Positions 22,077 through 32,269 of a DNA stretch of 64,000 bases are shown in pieces; position 1 is the first letter of the stretch; the number at the start of each line of letters is the position of its first letter. Made by a program: the position numbers and the translations under genes. The DNA is from Patagioenas fasciata (taxonomy: Eukaryota > Chordata > Aves > Columbiformes > Columbidae). The notes under the pieces are model-generated. The model had not been told where the DNA came from. It saw only the letters and a list, made by a program, of their open reading frames with translations, and did not search any database. Location of the stretch: contig NW_027288510.1 in NCBI RefSeq assembly GCF_037038585.1, forward strand, positions 2,981,001-3,045,000. Reading direction: 5' to 3'.

Positions 22077-22195
22077 TTACAACCCATGAAGTGCGGGCTC
22101 CTCCTGTGCTGCAGCTTTTCTTCTCAGGATGCAGTCGAAGTTGCCCTGGGTGCTCATGGCGTAGAACACGTTCGCCTTGGGTGGGATCGCCAGCT
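22077..22195 (-). CDS. RALGDS-like copy A exon 18 (RA domain end, stop)
   Basis: It encodes ELAIPPKANVFYAMSTQGNF and a basic tail ending in TAA (22077-22079). In the frame that continues exon 17, the exon must begin at 22195, but the preceding dinucleotide is GG (22196-22197), not AG. The next available AG is two bases downstream and would shift the frame. Confidence 0.75.
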
Positions 22196-22378
22196 CCGCA
22201 AGAGAGGGAGCAGAGCGAGCGTTCATGGGCGCCCCACTCAGCGTTGGGGGTTTATTCTCACCGGCAGCTGGGACAACGTGGCGATGGCGTTTCTGACGTC
22301 GCTCCGCATGTTACTCTTGCCGGCAAAATGCAGCAGAGCTCTTCCAGCAGCAGCAGCAGCAGAGTTCTGCTTCCCCAC
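22196..22378 (-). other. Last intron of copy A with GG acceptor
   Basis: A 183-bp intron has a normal GTGGGG donor but reads CTCTCTTGCGG before exon 18, where CTCTCTTGCAG would be expected. It contains a CTG/CAG run (22345-22362). Confidence 0.6.
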
Positions 22379-22493
22379 CTTTGTCCTCGGAGATGATCTG
22401 GACCAGCTCGTAATCCTCAGCCGAGCCAGACTGCAGGTTGTGCTTCTCCATGGCTCGCTGGGTGACAGCAGGAGCCTTCTCTTGGTTACTCAG
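22379..22493 (-). CDS. RALGDS-like copy A exon 17 (RA domain core)
   Basis: This exon of 115 bp has an acceptor TTTGCAG and donor G|GTGGGG. It encodes QEKAPAVTQRAMEKHNL and EDYELVQIISEDK, characteristic of the RalGDS Ras-associating domain. It starts in phase 0 and ends in phase 1. It is absent from copy B because of a deletion. Confidence 0.85.
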
Positions 22494-23172
22494 CTGCAAA
22501 GAGGGAGTTGCAAGGAGTCGCTTGGTAACCAAGTCGCAGATTCTGCCAGACGCTAAAACACGCTCTTTGCGACACCTGGGGGTGGAGTTAGTTCAAGACA
22601 ACAGACACCGCTCTAGAAATGCAGCAGGGAATCACAGCCTCTGCTCTCCTGAGCAACCGCTCGGAGAGGTGAGACCTTGTTCTCAGCAGCCATCGAATCC
22701 GCAGCAAGAGCTGCCCCAGCTGCTGTTTGCAGACATCCATTAATCCACAGTCTCCCCTGCTAAACACTTTCTGCGATGTCCTGCAAAGATTCTGGGCCTT
22801 GGAGCTGGGTTTGCTGGGGAAGGGGCACCTTGTGTCACAGCTCACACCCCCCAGTGCTGAGCTGGACACACAACAGCCGGCGCTGGCAGAAGAGCAGGGG
22901 CAGCAAAGCCGGCACTTGCTCAGAGTGCTTCCCTTGGCATTGTTGATCAAATACAAGCTTCAATTTCAAGGCCAGAAACCTTGAGAGATGCTCTTTGCAA
23001 ACCTCTCATTCATCCCCTGCTCCACATGTTTTGATTTGTAACATCGGTCACGTTCCCTGTCAAGGAGGTCTGATCGGGGAATAGGTGTTTCCGAAACTAA
23101 AAGCACCATTCAAGTCACCTGGGGTGAAAACACCACCCACAGTAACAGCGCTTTGCTGTTCCCACCGCTCAC

Positions 23173-23325
23173 CAGGATGCTCCTGTAGATGTTGCCGCTT
23201 CTGTCCTCTTCTACGCTGGTGCGGATGACGCAGCTCTCTCCGCTCTGCTGGCTGTAGACTGGCAGGACTGGCGGCACTTCTTTTGATGGAACGGGAGTCA
23301 CGGGGCCGGGGCACTTCTTGGAGCA
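23173..23325 (-). CDS. RALGDS-like copy A exon 16 (RA domain start)
   Basis: It encodes a proline-rich linker and then SCVIRTSVEEDRSGNIYRSI, the first strand and helix of the RA domain. The donor is CTG|GTGAGC, phase 0. The acceptor (GACAAG|TGC at 23325) is the likeliest but not certain. Confidence 0.8.
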
Positions 23326-23813
23326 CTTGTCATCAGATGGCAGCAAGGGGGGAGACGAGATCAAACACATTCATTACCATTGAATTTCAAAGATCCAAAA
23401 GCTAAAGATGACACTCTTCAGCACAACAGCCTTAACAAGGGCTTCGGCAACCCAGTTAAGGCAGCTTAGGTCAAGAGAGCAGAGTCTGCAGGACAAAGCT
23501 CCCTGGGAACGGAACCCAGCCCAGCCCAGGCTTGGTCTGGGCAGTTCCTGGCAGGTCAAACCACAGGGCTGGTGAGCTCTGACCTCACCTGCTTCTCACT
23601 TGCTCAGCTGCTCTGCCTGCCCCAGAATTAGGCTGGGCTGATGTACATGAGCCCTCCCCCCAAAATCGCCTTTCCCAGAGCTCAGGTCCCTCCATTCCAC
23701 TGCCAGCAACGCTCCAGTCAAGATCCACAGGCTTGGGCAAGCGCCTGGGGCCGCCGGCAGCGTCAGCAGCCTCGCACAGGCTGTTTGTGCTGAACACAGG
23801 GCCCGGGCCCTAC

Positions 23814-23952
23814 CTTGTGCTGAGGCTCCTCAGCAGTGTCGGTGGGAGGGACGATGGTGACGGTGCTGTCCCCAGAGCTCCCACCTGGAGCAGGTTTGGG
23901 CTGCGCGTTGACGGGGGTGCTGAGGGCGCTCACCCCCAAGCCCAGGAACGGC
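23814..23952 (-). CDS. RALGDS-like copy A exon 15 (linker)
   Basis: The exon is 139 bp, starting after CCCCTAG and ending AAG|GTAGGG. It encodes a Ser/Thr/Pro-rich linker (STPVNAQPKPAPGG). It carries one leading base of a split codon and ends in phase 0. Confidence 0.75.
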
Positions 23953-24370
23953 CTAGGGGAGAAAAGAAAGCACAACAGAGCTGGGCTGAGCACAGCTGTC
24001 ACTTGCTTCAACAATCTGACCTGCTGTTGTGTTTTCCTATCTCGAGTGGCCTATTGTTTGTGTGTGTATAGCAAATTAGACTCTATCCTTATTTGCTCTG
24101 TTTTGCTGCTGCAAATTTGAATTGAATTTATAATCCAGCACTAAAATCGTTCCTTTGTTTGACACCTTAGAGTTATTTCTGAAGTCTTTAGTCGATAACC
24201 CTCATGGCTACTTACACCAATAGAAAGAGACAACAGCAATACGTATTTCTAGCTGGCGGTGTCTCCTCGCAGCACTGCAGTGCTCTGGATCCCCAGCCAG
24301 GTTTGTCAGCTGGTGTTTGATTTATTCCAGTTCATATTCACACACCAAACCCCCTCCCCGTTGTACTCAC

Positions 24371-24463
24371 AGGCTGAATCTCTTCACCACGCTCTTCTGA
24401 GCTCTGCCCGCTGCGGTGCTCTGGTCAGGAGCTGCTCCTTCGATTTCACGTGACAGACGGAAA
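24371..24463 (-). CDS. RALGDS-like copy A exon 14 (post-catalytic linker)
   Basis: The exon is 93 bp with acceptor TCTGCAG and donor CT|GTGAGT. It encodes FRLSREIEGAAPDQS and KSVVKRFSL, matching the family region just after the RasGEF domain. Confidence 0.78.
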
Positions 24464-24697
24464 CTGCAGAACAGGCAATACCGTTAGTTAAATATCTCAA
24501 AGTGGCCATATCTGAGAAGCCCTGGGTCACTCCCACGTCCCAGAGGGTTCATCCCCACGAGGAGGAGCGCAGCTCTGTGCGTGTGTATTTCCACTCTCCG
24601 GGAGCAGCTCCTGGCAGCGCAGAGCTCAAGGCTGAGAGAACCTGAACCTGCCTGCGGGGGAAGAAAAGCTGCTTCGCCAGCTGGGCTGAGACCCTAC

Positions 24698-24819
24698 CTC
24701 TCCTCATCACTTCAATGCCGCTGCCTCCTAAACCACTGCACGAATTTCTCATCTCCTCTCGTGCAATAGCTGTTACATGAGGACTGCAACAGCTTCATTT
24801 GTGCGATTACTTCAAACTC
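24698..24819 (-). CDS. RALGDS-like copy A exon 13 with in-frame TGA
   Basis: It encodes EFEVIAQMKLLQSSCNSY and EKFVQWFRRQRH, the last helices of the RasGEF domain, then TGA (24712-24714), then Ser-Asp-Glu-Glu in the same frame up to donor AG|GTAGGG. The frame on both sides of the TGA agrees with exons 12 and 14, so this is a nonsense codon and not a wrong frame. It is shared with copy B. Confidence 0.8.
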
Positions 24820-25463
24820 CTAAGAAAACAAATAATAAAATAGGAATTCTAATTAGAAAAATCAAGCCAGTCTCGTTAATACACTAAACACACGCAGCAA
24901 CAGATCCAGGACAAACTGCCCTCGGACAGAGGAAACCCCGGCACCTTCGCTCCTACTGATCTCTGACCAACAAGGCTCAGGCTGGAAGGCAACGCTCAGC
25001 CTTGATTTCTCGGTCCCAGGTACCCGCTTCGCTCTCTGCACCTTTGACCCACAACTATTTACTGCAGCACAAGGAAGATGGTCACAGACTGCATCTTGTG
25101 GCCAGCAAAGGTCTCACGCCAGCAGGTCTGATGCGCTCCCAGCACACAGAACACGCTCGTGTAACGTGTTCCCGTGAACACCAAACGGGGGGAACGTGCC
25201 CCAGACGTAACTCCCGCGGCAGCGAGTGCCCTGCGGCTCCTCTTCCCCTGCTGCCCGCATCTAAAAGGAATTTCTCTTCCCGCGCCGCCCCGCACAGCCC
25301 GGCAGAGGTTCACAGCGTGCCGGGGACTGTTCCTTCCTCACCCTCTGAGTAACGTGAGCGGCTGTTGGATACGCCCAGCAAAGACAACAGGCCTCGCCAA
25401 GAGAACGCTCTAGCAGAGAGCGTCAGGCACTAACGATCACAGAACAGTCACCGTTCCACTTAC

Positions 25464-25496
25464 CCTTCGCCGCTTCTCAAAATTGATCAGGCCGCC
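25464..25496 (-). CDS. RALGDS-like copy A exon 12
   Basis: A small 33-bp exon encodes GGLINFEKRRR, a very conserved RasGEF motif. The acceptor is TCCAACAG and the donor AGG|GTAAGT, both phase 0. Confidence 0.85.
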
Positions 25497-25806
25497 CTGT
25501 TGGAAGGACAGAGAAGGGATCGGAGGAGAAGAGCACAGGCTCGGCTGGAGTTAATCACAAACAGGATGAACAGGATGAAGTAGCGACACCAAGGGACGGG
25601 CCAGAGCTGCCCTGACCAAAGGCCTCTACAAAGACCCGTTTCCAGCTCTAGGATAAGCCACAGCACTCGTGTACCTGAGTCTATTTGTTAAATACATTCC
25701 TCTCTTTTTAAGAACTGCACTAGCACCCAGTGGAAGATGCAGGAGCAGACACAGTGTCTGCAAGGGAGGGAGGAGATTTAGGATTCCAAAAATTGCCCCA
25801 AATTAC

Positions 25807-25893
25807 CTCGAGATAGTCCTGAAGGGCTGTGTCCAGCATGACGAGGTCAGTGAGGAAGGTACCCAGGTAAGGTACCGTGCCTTGTGTGACTCC
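25807..25893 (-). CDS. RALGDS-like copy A exon 11
   Basis: The 87-bp exon encodes [20 protein letters not shown], a hallmark of the RasGEF catalytic core. Phase 0 on both sides. Canonical members have ~20 further residues between exon 10 and this exon. I found no convincing exon for them in 25.9-26.27 kb. Confidence 0.88.
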
Positions 25894-26274
25894 CTGCAAA
25901 CGGTCAGAGCAATGGTGGATTAATTGACTGAGAAGTCATAATTATACTAATTAGAATACTCCTGTGGAAGCAAACAAAACACAACTAGTCTGCTTCACCA
26001 AACAGCGCTCTTGTAAATGATGCTTTCACGACATCATCCTTGGTATCTCAGCCAGCGGTTCATGTCTGCACAGAGCGGTATATAAGCCAAAGTGCTCATT
26101 CGTAACTCCTCTGCGTCAAATCTCGCTGTGCGGCACCTCTCGCCCCAGCAGAAAAGCCGGGATTTACAGACCCGTCTTCCCCAAAGCACCGCATACGGGA
26201 GCTCATTGGTCAGGAACAGGGCTGAGCTCGGCTTTGGGTGAGATCACAACCTGGCAACTCAAGCTCATTCCCAC

Positions 26275-26359
26275 CTTCAGCAGCAGCTCCCTGCTCGTCG
26301 CAAAGTTGTCACAGTCGGAGAAGATTTCGCAAAGCTCTTCGAACATCAGCATTGTGTCC
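26275..26359 (-). CDS. RALGDS-like copy A exon 10
   Basis: It encodes LMFEELCEIFSDCDNFATSR ELLLK of the RasGEF domain. The acceptor is CTGTACAG with one base of a split Lys codon, and the donor is AAG|GTGGGA. Confidence 0.87.
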
Positions 26360-26509
26360 CTGTACAGGAAAAGATTCAATGATTTAAGTTGTTTGTAAGC
26401 ACTCTGAATCAGACCAGGGGACAATTTTTTTCTCAAGAATCGTTAACAGTTGGGCACAGAAAAGATAAAAGCACCAAAACACATCCAGTGACACACTGCA
26501 CAGCCTTAC

Positions 26510-26613
26510 TTTGGAACGCAGGCCCTGGTCTTCTTCCAGCGATAAACCGAGGTGGACTGCAAGGCGGAAACGATGGCCTTCAGAGACGAAAAGTTGTTCA
26601 GGATCCTACATTG
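26510..26613 (-). CDS. RALGDS-like copy A exon 9
   Basis: It encodes [20 protein letters not shown], then RWKKTRACVPK. In copy B the same place reads RLKKTW, the family form, so copy A has two substitutions at a conserved site (Leu to Trp, Trp to Arg). The donor is AA|GTAAGG, phase 2. Confidence 0.88.
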
Positions 26614-26844
26614 CTGTGAAAGGAGCGGTTAGAAACACAGGAGCGTTAAACGTCAGCATCACCAATAGTCAGTGCTCTTCTGTCTGCCCCGTGTCCTGCT
26701 TGCTGCACATTCTCCCTGCTAAGCGGGCAGCTCTACAAATACTGAGCATCAAAAATATCACTCCCCGCTACAACCCCCCTGTCCCCCCCCAGCTCCACGG
26801 CACCCGCACAAGGAACGTTAAACAGTCGCGAATAAACGCTTTAC

Positions 26845-27060
26845 ACGTCCGATACGGATCCACTTCTCCAAGATCTTCGCTCTTGGCTGTGTCTTTAATT
26901 CTTTGCTCTCCAGGATGGTGCTGAGCACGCAGTTGGTGACGGCGTTGAACTGCGAGGTGGTGGCTCTGATGCTCTGTGCCAGCTGTTTGTTCTCTTTCTT
27001 GTCCCTTCGGGACCAGATGCAGCCCAGGCAGTGGTGGGGCACAACGTTCTGGAAGAGTGT
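26845..27060 (-). CDS. RALGDS-like copy A exon 8 (RasGEF domain)
   Basis: The 216-bp exon encodes HHCLGCIWSRRDKKENKQLA, then TSQFNAVTNCVLSTILE and WIRIGR. These are the conserved RasGEF blocks that contact the GTPase. The acceptor is CTCTAG, the donor CGT|GTAAAG, both phase 0. Confidence 0.9.
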
Positions 27061-27156
27061 CTAGAGGGAAACAGAGGTGTCCAACTCAGCCTGGAGCGCT
27101 ACTGCCCACAGCAAGAAATGCACGGTTACAGTACAAACTGCAGCTGAATCAGAGGC

Positions 27157-27311
27157 CTCGCTGCTCACAGGGGGGACAGCAGGCAGTGACAGGCCCGGGG
27201 ATGACAGGGCCCCCCCTCCCCTAGGGGGCGCTCGGCTGGGCCAAAGGACGTTTCCTTGCTTTATATTTTCTACCACATTCATCTGGAGACGAGGAGGAAA
27301 GCCATCAGACA
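27157..27311. repeat. Composite repeat: inverted and direct pieces from ~5 kb
   Basis: About 27157-27237 is the reverse complement of ~5018-5107 (including CCCCTCCCCTAGGGGGCGCT). It is followed at once by a direct copy of 5405-5478 (GGGCCAAAGGACGTTTCC onward). It forms the left edge of the 14-kb block. Confidence 0.7.
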
Positions 27312-27334
27312 GTACCACTGTTCAAAAACAGGTA

Positions 27335-27702
27335 CAGGCCTGGACTAAGATGTTTACAAAAGGTGTTTTTCCACTAATTGTTGTTAAAAACACACTAAAC
27401 TCATGTGATGTTTGTCTCCCTTGTTTTTCCACTCGTTCACAGACCAGGCCCAAGGACATTCACACATCCCATGCACTTGGGGGCGGTTATCCGGCCCGAG
27501 ATACCATTCTCACGAGTCTGGGCTATAACTTTTTACAATTACGAGAAATGTACTTCAAAGTACTCTGTCCAAGGCCCTTTATATATTATTATGTTAGTAT
27601 TATGTCTTTGACCGTCCAGATGGTCACGTTAGTATTGATCTTCCTTTATCATCCAGGTGGCTGGAACCGCACATCTTGCTTTTCCACATTTACTTTCCAA
27701 CA
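27335..27702 (+). mobile_element. Endogenous retroviral pol fragment, plus orientation
   Basis: The fragment shares ~370 bp, inverted, with 32462-32814. The translation has stops but includes a SRWLEPHILLFHIYFP-like stretch that precedes RNase H in the other copy. It is old and non-coding. Confidence 0.55.
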
Positions 27703-28702
27703 TGAGTCCTCAAGACATTACCTTAGAATCTCTCCCATATGGCCAGTTGAACAGCTTGTCAGAGGAAAGAAGGTGAAGTGGGTGCACTCTGATGAAAACA
27801 AGGTTTCATACAAGTTAATCATTGTTTTACTTATCTAGTAATACTATATAACAGATTTAAAGCAGTGCAGAGAATGCCACGTTGTACACCTCGTGTTGCA
27901 AACATCGGCACTGAGCGTATTTCTGATATGAAATACAGGTGGATGCCTCTTGCAAAATTTTTGTTTCCTTATAGAATGTTTTTCCATTTTGTTTTCCATT
28001 GTCTGGACTGCTTTTCCTATTTCTCTTTTTTTTTTTCCATCCTAGGATGTGAATGTAACTTCCTACGATCGGCTCTTTGGGAAAGAGAGTGAAATGCAGG
28101 TGTTCACTTTGCTCTAGTTGGGAGGGGAGCAAACACAGCAGTTTTGACTATTGATGTGATTCAGAGCAGCACATCAGGCACATGCGCTGGGTGCAGCTTT
28201 TTAGTGCAATACTTGCAGAATCATGAGGGTAAAAACCTCCTCTGCTGAGGCCACGACATGAGGGGCAACGTGTCGGGCAGAGTGACAGAGAGGACCCAGG
28301 TGTCCGGGCACCGGCACAGCAGTGGGAGCATGGACACGGACACACATCCACACGCAGGCGTAGCTTTGCTGAAGGGATTTACTGATCATGAGAGGGAAAT
28401 GGCCCAGGGCTCCCAGGGGATCAGACGGGGTCATCCAGGGATGATCATCTCCTCATGTCACTGGAGGGGGACAGGACACGGCTGTCACCATCAGTTTCAG
28501 TTCTGAAATCAGAGCCCAAAATGAGATCTCCAGTGTCAGCTGGGACACGAGGGGAGGCTTCTCCCCACCGTCTCTCTGCAGAGACCCAGGGAAGGAGAGA
28601 AGAGTTGGAGCCCTCAATCAACCCAGGACAAGACTCGGTTCTCCTGAGATCCACGTGGCACCCAGAGCTCCTTGGCCAGTGTGTCATTAGCCCCGGATGC
28701 CC
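27703..28702. other. Spacer 3' of the nested gene
   Basis: I see no supportable gene. It includes a poly-T tract at ~28026-28036. No polyadenylation signal for the nested minus-strand gene could be placed here with confidence. Confidence 0.4.
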
Positions 28703-28855
28703 CTACATCTCCCAGAACCCTGCCCAGCCCTCAGGGTGATCCTTGGGGTCTGTAAGGCCCCAGAGCCCCAGCCCGGCCTGCATGGTGACCCTCTGGGTCC
28801 GTAGAGCCCCGCTGGGTGCAACAAAAGTCATGGGGGCAGCTCTGTCCAGCGTGGC
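28703..28855 (-). CDS. Proposed terminal exon 5 of nested secreted gene
   Basis: The acceptor is GTGTCCCAG at phase 0. The exon is open for 50 codons to TAG at 28703-28705, with no recognised motif. It is the least certain exon. Confidence 0.35.
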   Translation of the reverse strand, partial: ATLDRAAPMTFVAPSGALRTQRVTMQAGLGLWGLTDPKDHPEGWAGFWEM

Positions 28856-30446
28856 CTGGGACACAGGGCATGGACAGTCTCCTCTGTTTGCTTCTAGATC
28901 CACGTTCTGCCCACCCAGGACCCTTTGTGGGGCTGGAGATGCCCTGATGCTGCTCACCAGCAATGGAGGAGATGGGTGCACTAGCACTTCAGCATCTGGA
29001 AGATCTGGAACCTGGTGTTTCTGCTGCAAAACATCATCCACCCTGAGAGACAGAGGGAGCTGGGGAGAAAGGTTGGGTGAGGAACACACTTGGGTGCACT
29101 GGGAGGCAGGGGAAAGCGATGGGGTCCTTGGGGAAGGTGACTCCAGGGAAAATGGGGTGCGTGAGTTTGTGTGGTGGGGCACAGAAAGCAGTGGAGGTCC
29201 TGGGGAAGGGGCTGTGTCCTGGGGTATCGTGGGGTGCACTGGGCTGTAGTGGGTTGTGATGGGATGGAAGGGAATGCAATGGGAGCCCTGGGCAATGGGG
29301 CATCCCTGGGAAAACACTGGGGAGCAGGGATGTTCTGTGGGGCTGCAGGGGGTGCATGGGAGTGTACTGGGGCACACTGGCATGTTCTGGGGAACACTGG
29401 GATGCCCTGGAGTTTCGTGGCCGTGGGAAGGAGGGTGTGGGGCAGCAGAACTTGTGACACCTACGGCAGCCCTCTTCACTCGCCCCAGTTTGAGTCCCTG
29501 CTGTAGAGAGACCATGAGACCTCACTGGTCACTGGGATGTCCCAGCCCCAGCAAGGGAGGGGAGGACCAAGGTGCCCTCCAGTTCCCAGACTGGATGCCC
29601 TCCAAGTCCGCCCCACTACTCACATGCAGGAGAGACCCTCCACTTGCTTCCAGCAATGTTCCTGGAAATGCCTATGAAAGAAGAGAAAGGGGTTGGAGAC
29701 AAATGGGGCTGTGGGTGGGGCACAGGTGTCCCCAGCCCCACCCAGGCCCCTGGATTCTCCCTCATCTGAGCGTGAAAATCCCTTCTGCTCCCCCCAACCT
29801 CATTCCTCCAAGTTTCACCTGGGATACCTGTTCATGGCGGACCAGGGCTTGGGTTGGAGAAAAGGATAACATGGGAATTTGGGGCCTCCAAGGAGGACGG
29901 TGGCTGGGGGGGACCCAGAGGCAGGGCACTGTTGTGAACTCGCAGAACCCAAGGGACCGGGCTGGGGGTGCTGGAGGGACAGGACTGCATGGGATGCAAG
30001 TGAGGGGTAAAGAATTCAAGGGGAGGGGACATGGGGAATTCAGGTGAGGTTGTTGGTGGGGGCAGGAGGAAGAGGACAGCAGAGGAACAAAACACGGGGA
30101 TCGGGAAAGTGTTTGGGAGGGGGTGTTCAAGGAGGGGGATCTGGGGGCACTACCGCAGGGGACAGGGTGAAAGGCAAAGGACGGAGTGGAAAGATGGAAA
30201 GAAAGGCGTTGGCATCCATCAAAGGGAGAGCATTTGGGGACCCTCTATAGGACACAGAGGAGATCCTGAGCAGGAGATACCTGAGGGGTCTTAAAGGATG
30301 GAATGGGGAGGCCCAAAGAAGAGGGGTGTGGGGGCACCAAGACAAGACACCGGTGGGGGCCCTCACTGGAGCCTCACCTGCGCATCCTCTGGGGTGCACA
30401 GCAGGATGGTGAAGAGCAGGGCCACACTGAGCACTGCGACCTTCAT
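28703..30446 (-). CDS. Nested small secreted-protein gene, five exons, unrecognised
   Basis: Exon 1 (30378-30446) starts MKVAVLSVALLF and encodes a 23-residue signal peptide ending before a GTGAGG donor. Proposed exons 2-5 are 29828-29847, 29624-29671, 28958-29042 and 28703-28855. All have GT/AG borders and matching phases (0-0, 2-2, 2-2, 0-0), giving ~124 residues. After the signal come HFQEHCWKQVEGLSC (two cysteines), an acidic VDDVLQQKHQVPDLPDAEV segment and a 50-residue tail ending in TAG. A TATA-like GGATAAAGG lies ~55 bp upstream. It lies inside intron 7 of the RALGDS-like copy A on the same strand. The signal resembles small secreted immune or lipid-binding proteins in style only. I do not recognise the family, and exon 2 (20 bp) and exon 5 are the weakest parts. 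Confidence 0.5.
28958..29042 (-). CDS. Proposed exon 4 of nested secreted gene
   Basis: The acceptor is CTGTCTCTCAG and the donor CTG|GTGAGC. It reads VDDVLQQKHQVPDLPDAEVL in the frame set by exon 3, and starts in phase 2, so it requires exon 3 to be read as the two-cysteine form. Confidence 0.5.
29624..29671 (-). CDS. Proposed exon 3 of nested secreted gene
   Basis: It sits after a strong TTTCTCTTCTTTCATAG acceptor and ends CAT|GTGAGT. In the phase supplied by exon 2 it reads HFQEHCWKQVEGLSC, with two cysteines. In phase 0 it would read AFPGTLLEASGG, which is the alternative if exon 2 is not real. Confidence 0.5.
29828..29847 (-). CDS. Proposed exon 2 of nested secreted gene
   Basis: A 20-bp micro-exon (PWSAMNR) lies between CCAACCCAAG and GTATCC. 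It converts phase 0 to phase 2, exactly as needed by exon 3. It is short, so it stays tentative. Confidence 0.4.
30378..30446 (-). CDS. Exon 1 (signal peptide) of nested secreted gene
   Basis: Met-Lys followed by a 15-residue hydrophobic core and a Cys-Thr-Pro-Glu-Asp-Ala end makes a clear signal peptide. The exon ends CAG|GTGAGG in phase 0. Confidence 0.65.
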
Positions 30447-30497
30447 CTTCCTCTGCGGTGCAGCGAGTCCTGGGTGATGCCAGAAAAGGTGAGGGCA

Positions 30498-30506
30498 CCT
30501 TTATCC
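30498..30506 (-). promoter_or_regulatory. TATA-like box of nested secreted gene
   Basis: The minus strand reads GGATAAAGG, ~55 bp before the ATG at 30446. This spacing suits a short 5' UTR. Confidence 0.45.
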
Positions 30507-32269
30507 CTCCCAGGAGGACTCCTTGCCCCTCCCCACACCTCCAGCCCCCAGGGCAAAGCTTGGCAGAGACACCCGCCCTGGCAACCCAGCCTTGGCACAG
30601 AGTCACTCCCGCCTTGAGCACTGATCCAGCTGCCTTCCCTGGCATCAGTGCCGCTTCCTGCATGGGGCAGCTGCACGGGGAAGGGCCCAGGCATCCACAG
30701 TGGTGAGGGGGGACAGCAGTGTGTCCCTGACAGCCAGACACCCTATGGTGATGACCCACTGCTCCAACTCGAAACCATCCTGCAACAACCCCAAAAGCCT
30801 GATCCCCCCACCTGCCAGTGCCCCTCACCTCCCAGCACCACCATCTCCCAGTGCCCCTCAACTCCCAGGCCAGTCTTTCCCTATGGAACCCCCCCTAGAG
30901 ATGACACCAGCCTCAAATCTGGGGTCTCTAAGCACAATTATCTCTGAGCCCTTTCCAGCCCCTTAAATAAATGAGGGGCTGGGAGTCACTCCTCTTCTTG
31001 GGGCACCAGGGACCCCAGGATTAGGGAACTCTGGGAGGTGGGAGGACAGCTGGGGCAATGTGGACAGCTGGTGACTGGGATCCTCAGTCACTGGTGGCAC
31101 TGCCAATGGGGAGCACTGGTGAATCCTGGGCTCTGGGAGAGGAGGGCTGGGCTTGGGGGAAGTGCTGGGGTGGTGTCAGTGCCCAGCTCCAGCCCACCCC
31201 ATTTCCCTTGCACCGCCAGCCCCAACTGGTCCAGTCTGCAGCCACAGCTGAGAACAGAGCAGAGGGAACATCCCCTGCCCTGGCTCTCACCTGTCCCTGT
31301 CCGGGGTCACTGCGCCCTCCCAGACAACCTGGGTCCCGCCCTGTAGAGTTGATCCCACATGGTGGGTCCCAGTGTCCCTGTCCCCAACAAGGCTCTGGCT
31401 CCAGCCCTGTCCCTTCCTGGGACTTGGCCACAGCTCACCAAAGGCCCTTGTCCCCACCGAGCGTCCCTTCAATGCCCCCATCCTCGGCCCAGGCCAGCGC
31501 TGTCCCTGAGCAGGACGTGGCCATCCAGAGGGACGTGATGAAGCGGGCGCTTGTTCCCAGGCAGCCGCTCGGAGCTCATTGCAGGACAGAGCTCCCCTGG
31601 CACGAGGAGGGATGTTTGCTCCCACAGCGGCTCTGATAAGCTCTGTTTGCCCAGGGCCCATGGCACAAGAAGCCCGTTCACCAAGATCGGTGCCTCACAG
31701 AGTGACCGATCAGGGGATCCAGGGCAGTTAAAGCAGCCTGGAAGCCTGGGCTCCCCCAGCCCTGGCAGCGGGCAGAGCCCACAGAGAAGGGCAGTGCTGG
31801 GGCAGCGGGGAGGAGCAGGTCCTGGGGCACCCGCACGCCTGGGGCTCCCTGGCTGCCCTGGGCACAGGCTGGAGCCCAGAGGCCGGGGGGTCCCAGGGGA
31901 GCAGCTGGACAGCCGGGGTGCCGCTCTGCTTCGGGACAGCCTGGGGAGTCCTGCCGGAGTGGGGCTCAGAGCAGCTGGGGGATGGAGCTGTGTCCCCAGG
32001 GGCACGGCCTCCCCTGCCCTCTCCCCCGCCCGCCTTGCAGCTCTCCCTGGCTTTTTGCGGGGCGCGGGGTTCCCTTCACTGCACCCCTGGCCCAAACATC
32101 CCCATCCTGGGGGCCCTGGTCAGCATCCTCTGGGCACTGTGGGGCAGTGTGACAGTGGGGGAATCAATGGGTTTATAACTCCAGTCTCAGTGGCTGCTGC
32201 CCGGGCAACCTGGATGTTGAGCGGTTTCCAGCACCAGTCTGTGCTCACTGACTGGAGCAGAAGAGGGAT
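30507..32269. other. Spacer upstream of nested gene
   Basis: It is GC-moderate and single-copy within the window. Long plus-strand readings (for example 31551-32522) run into retroviral sequence on the opposite strand and show no protein-like features. I see no supportable gene. Confidence 0.45.

Noticed and set aside
22330..22370. CAG/CTG run as a coding poly-Gln tract
   Set aside because: It lies in the last intron of the RALGDS-like gene and the run is short.
28743..30047. Overlapping plus-strand readings (168, 111 and 263 codons)
   Set aside because: They are antisense to the proposed nested gene exons and introns and are low-complexity Gly/Trp-rich translations.
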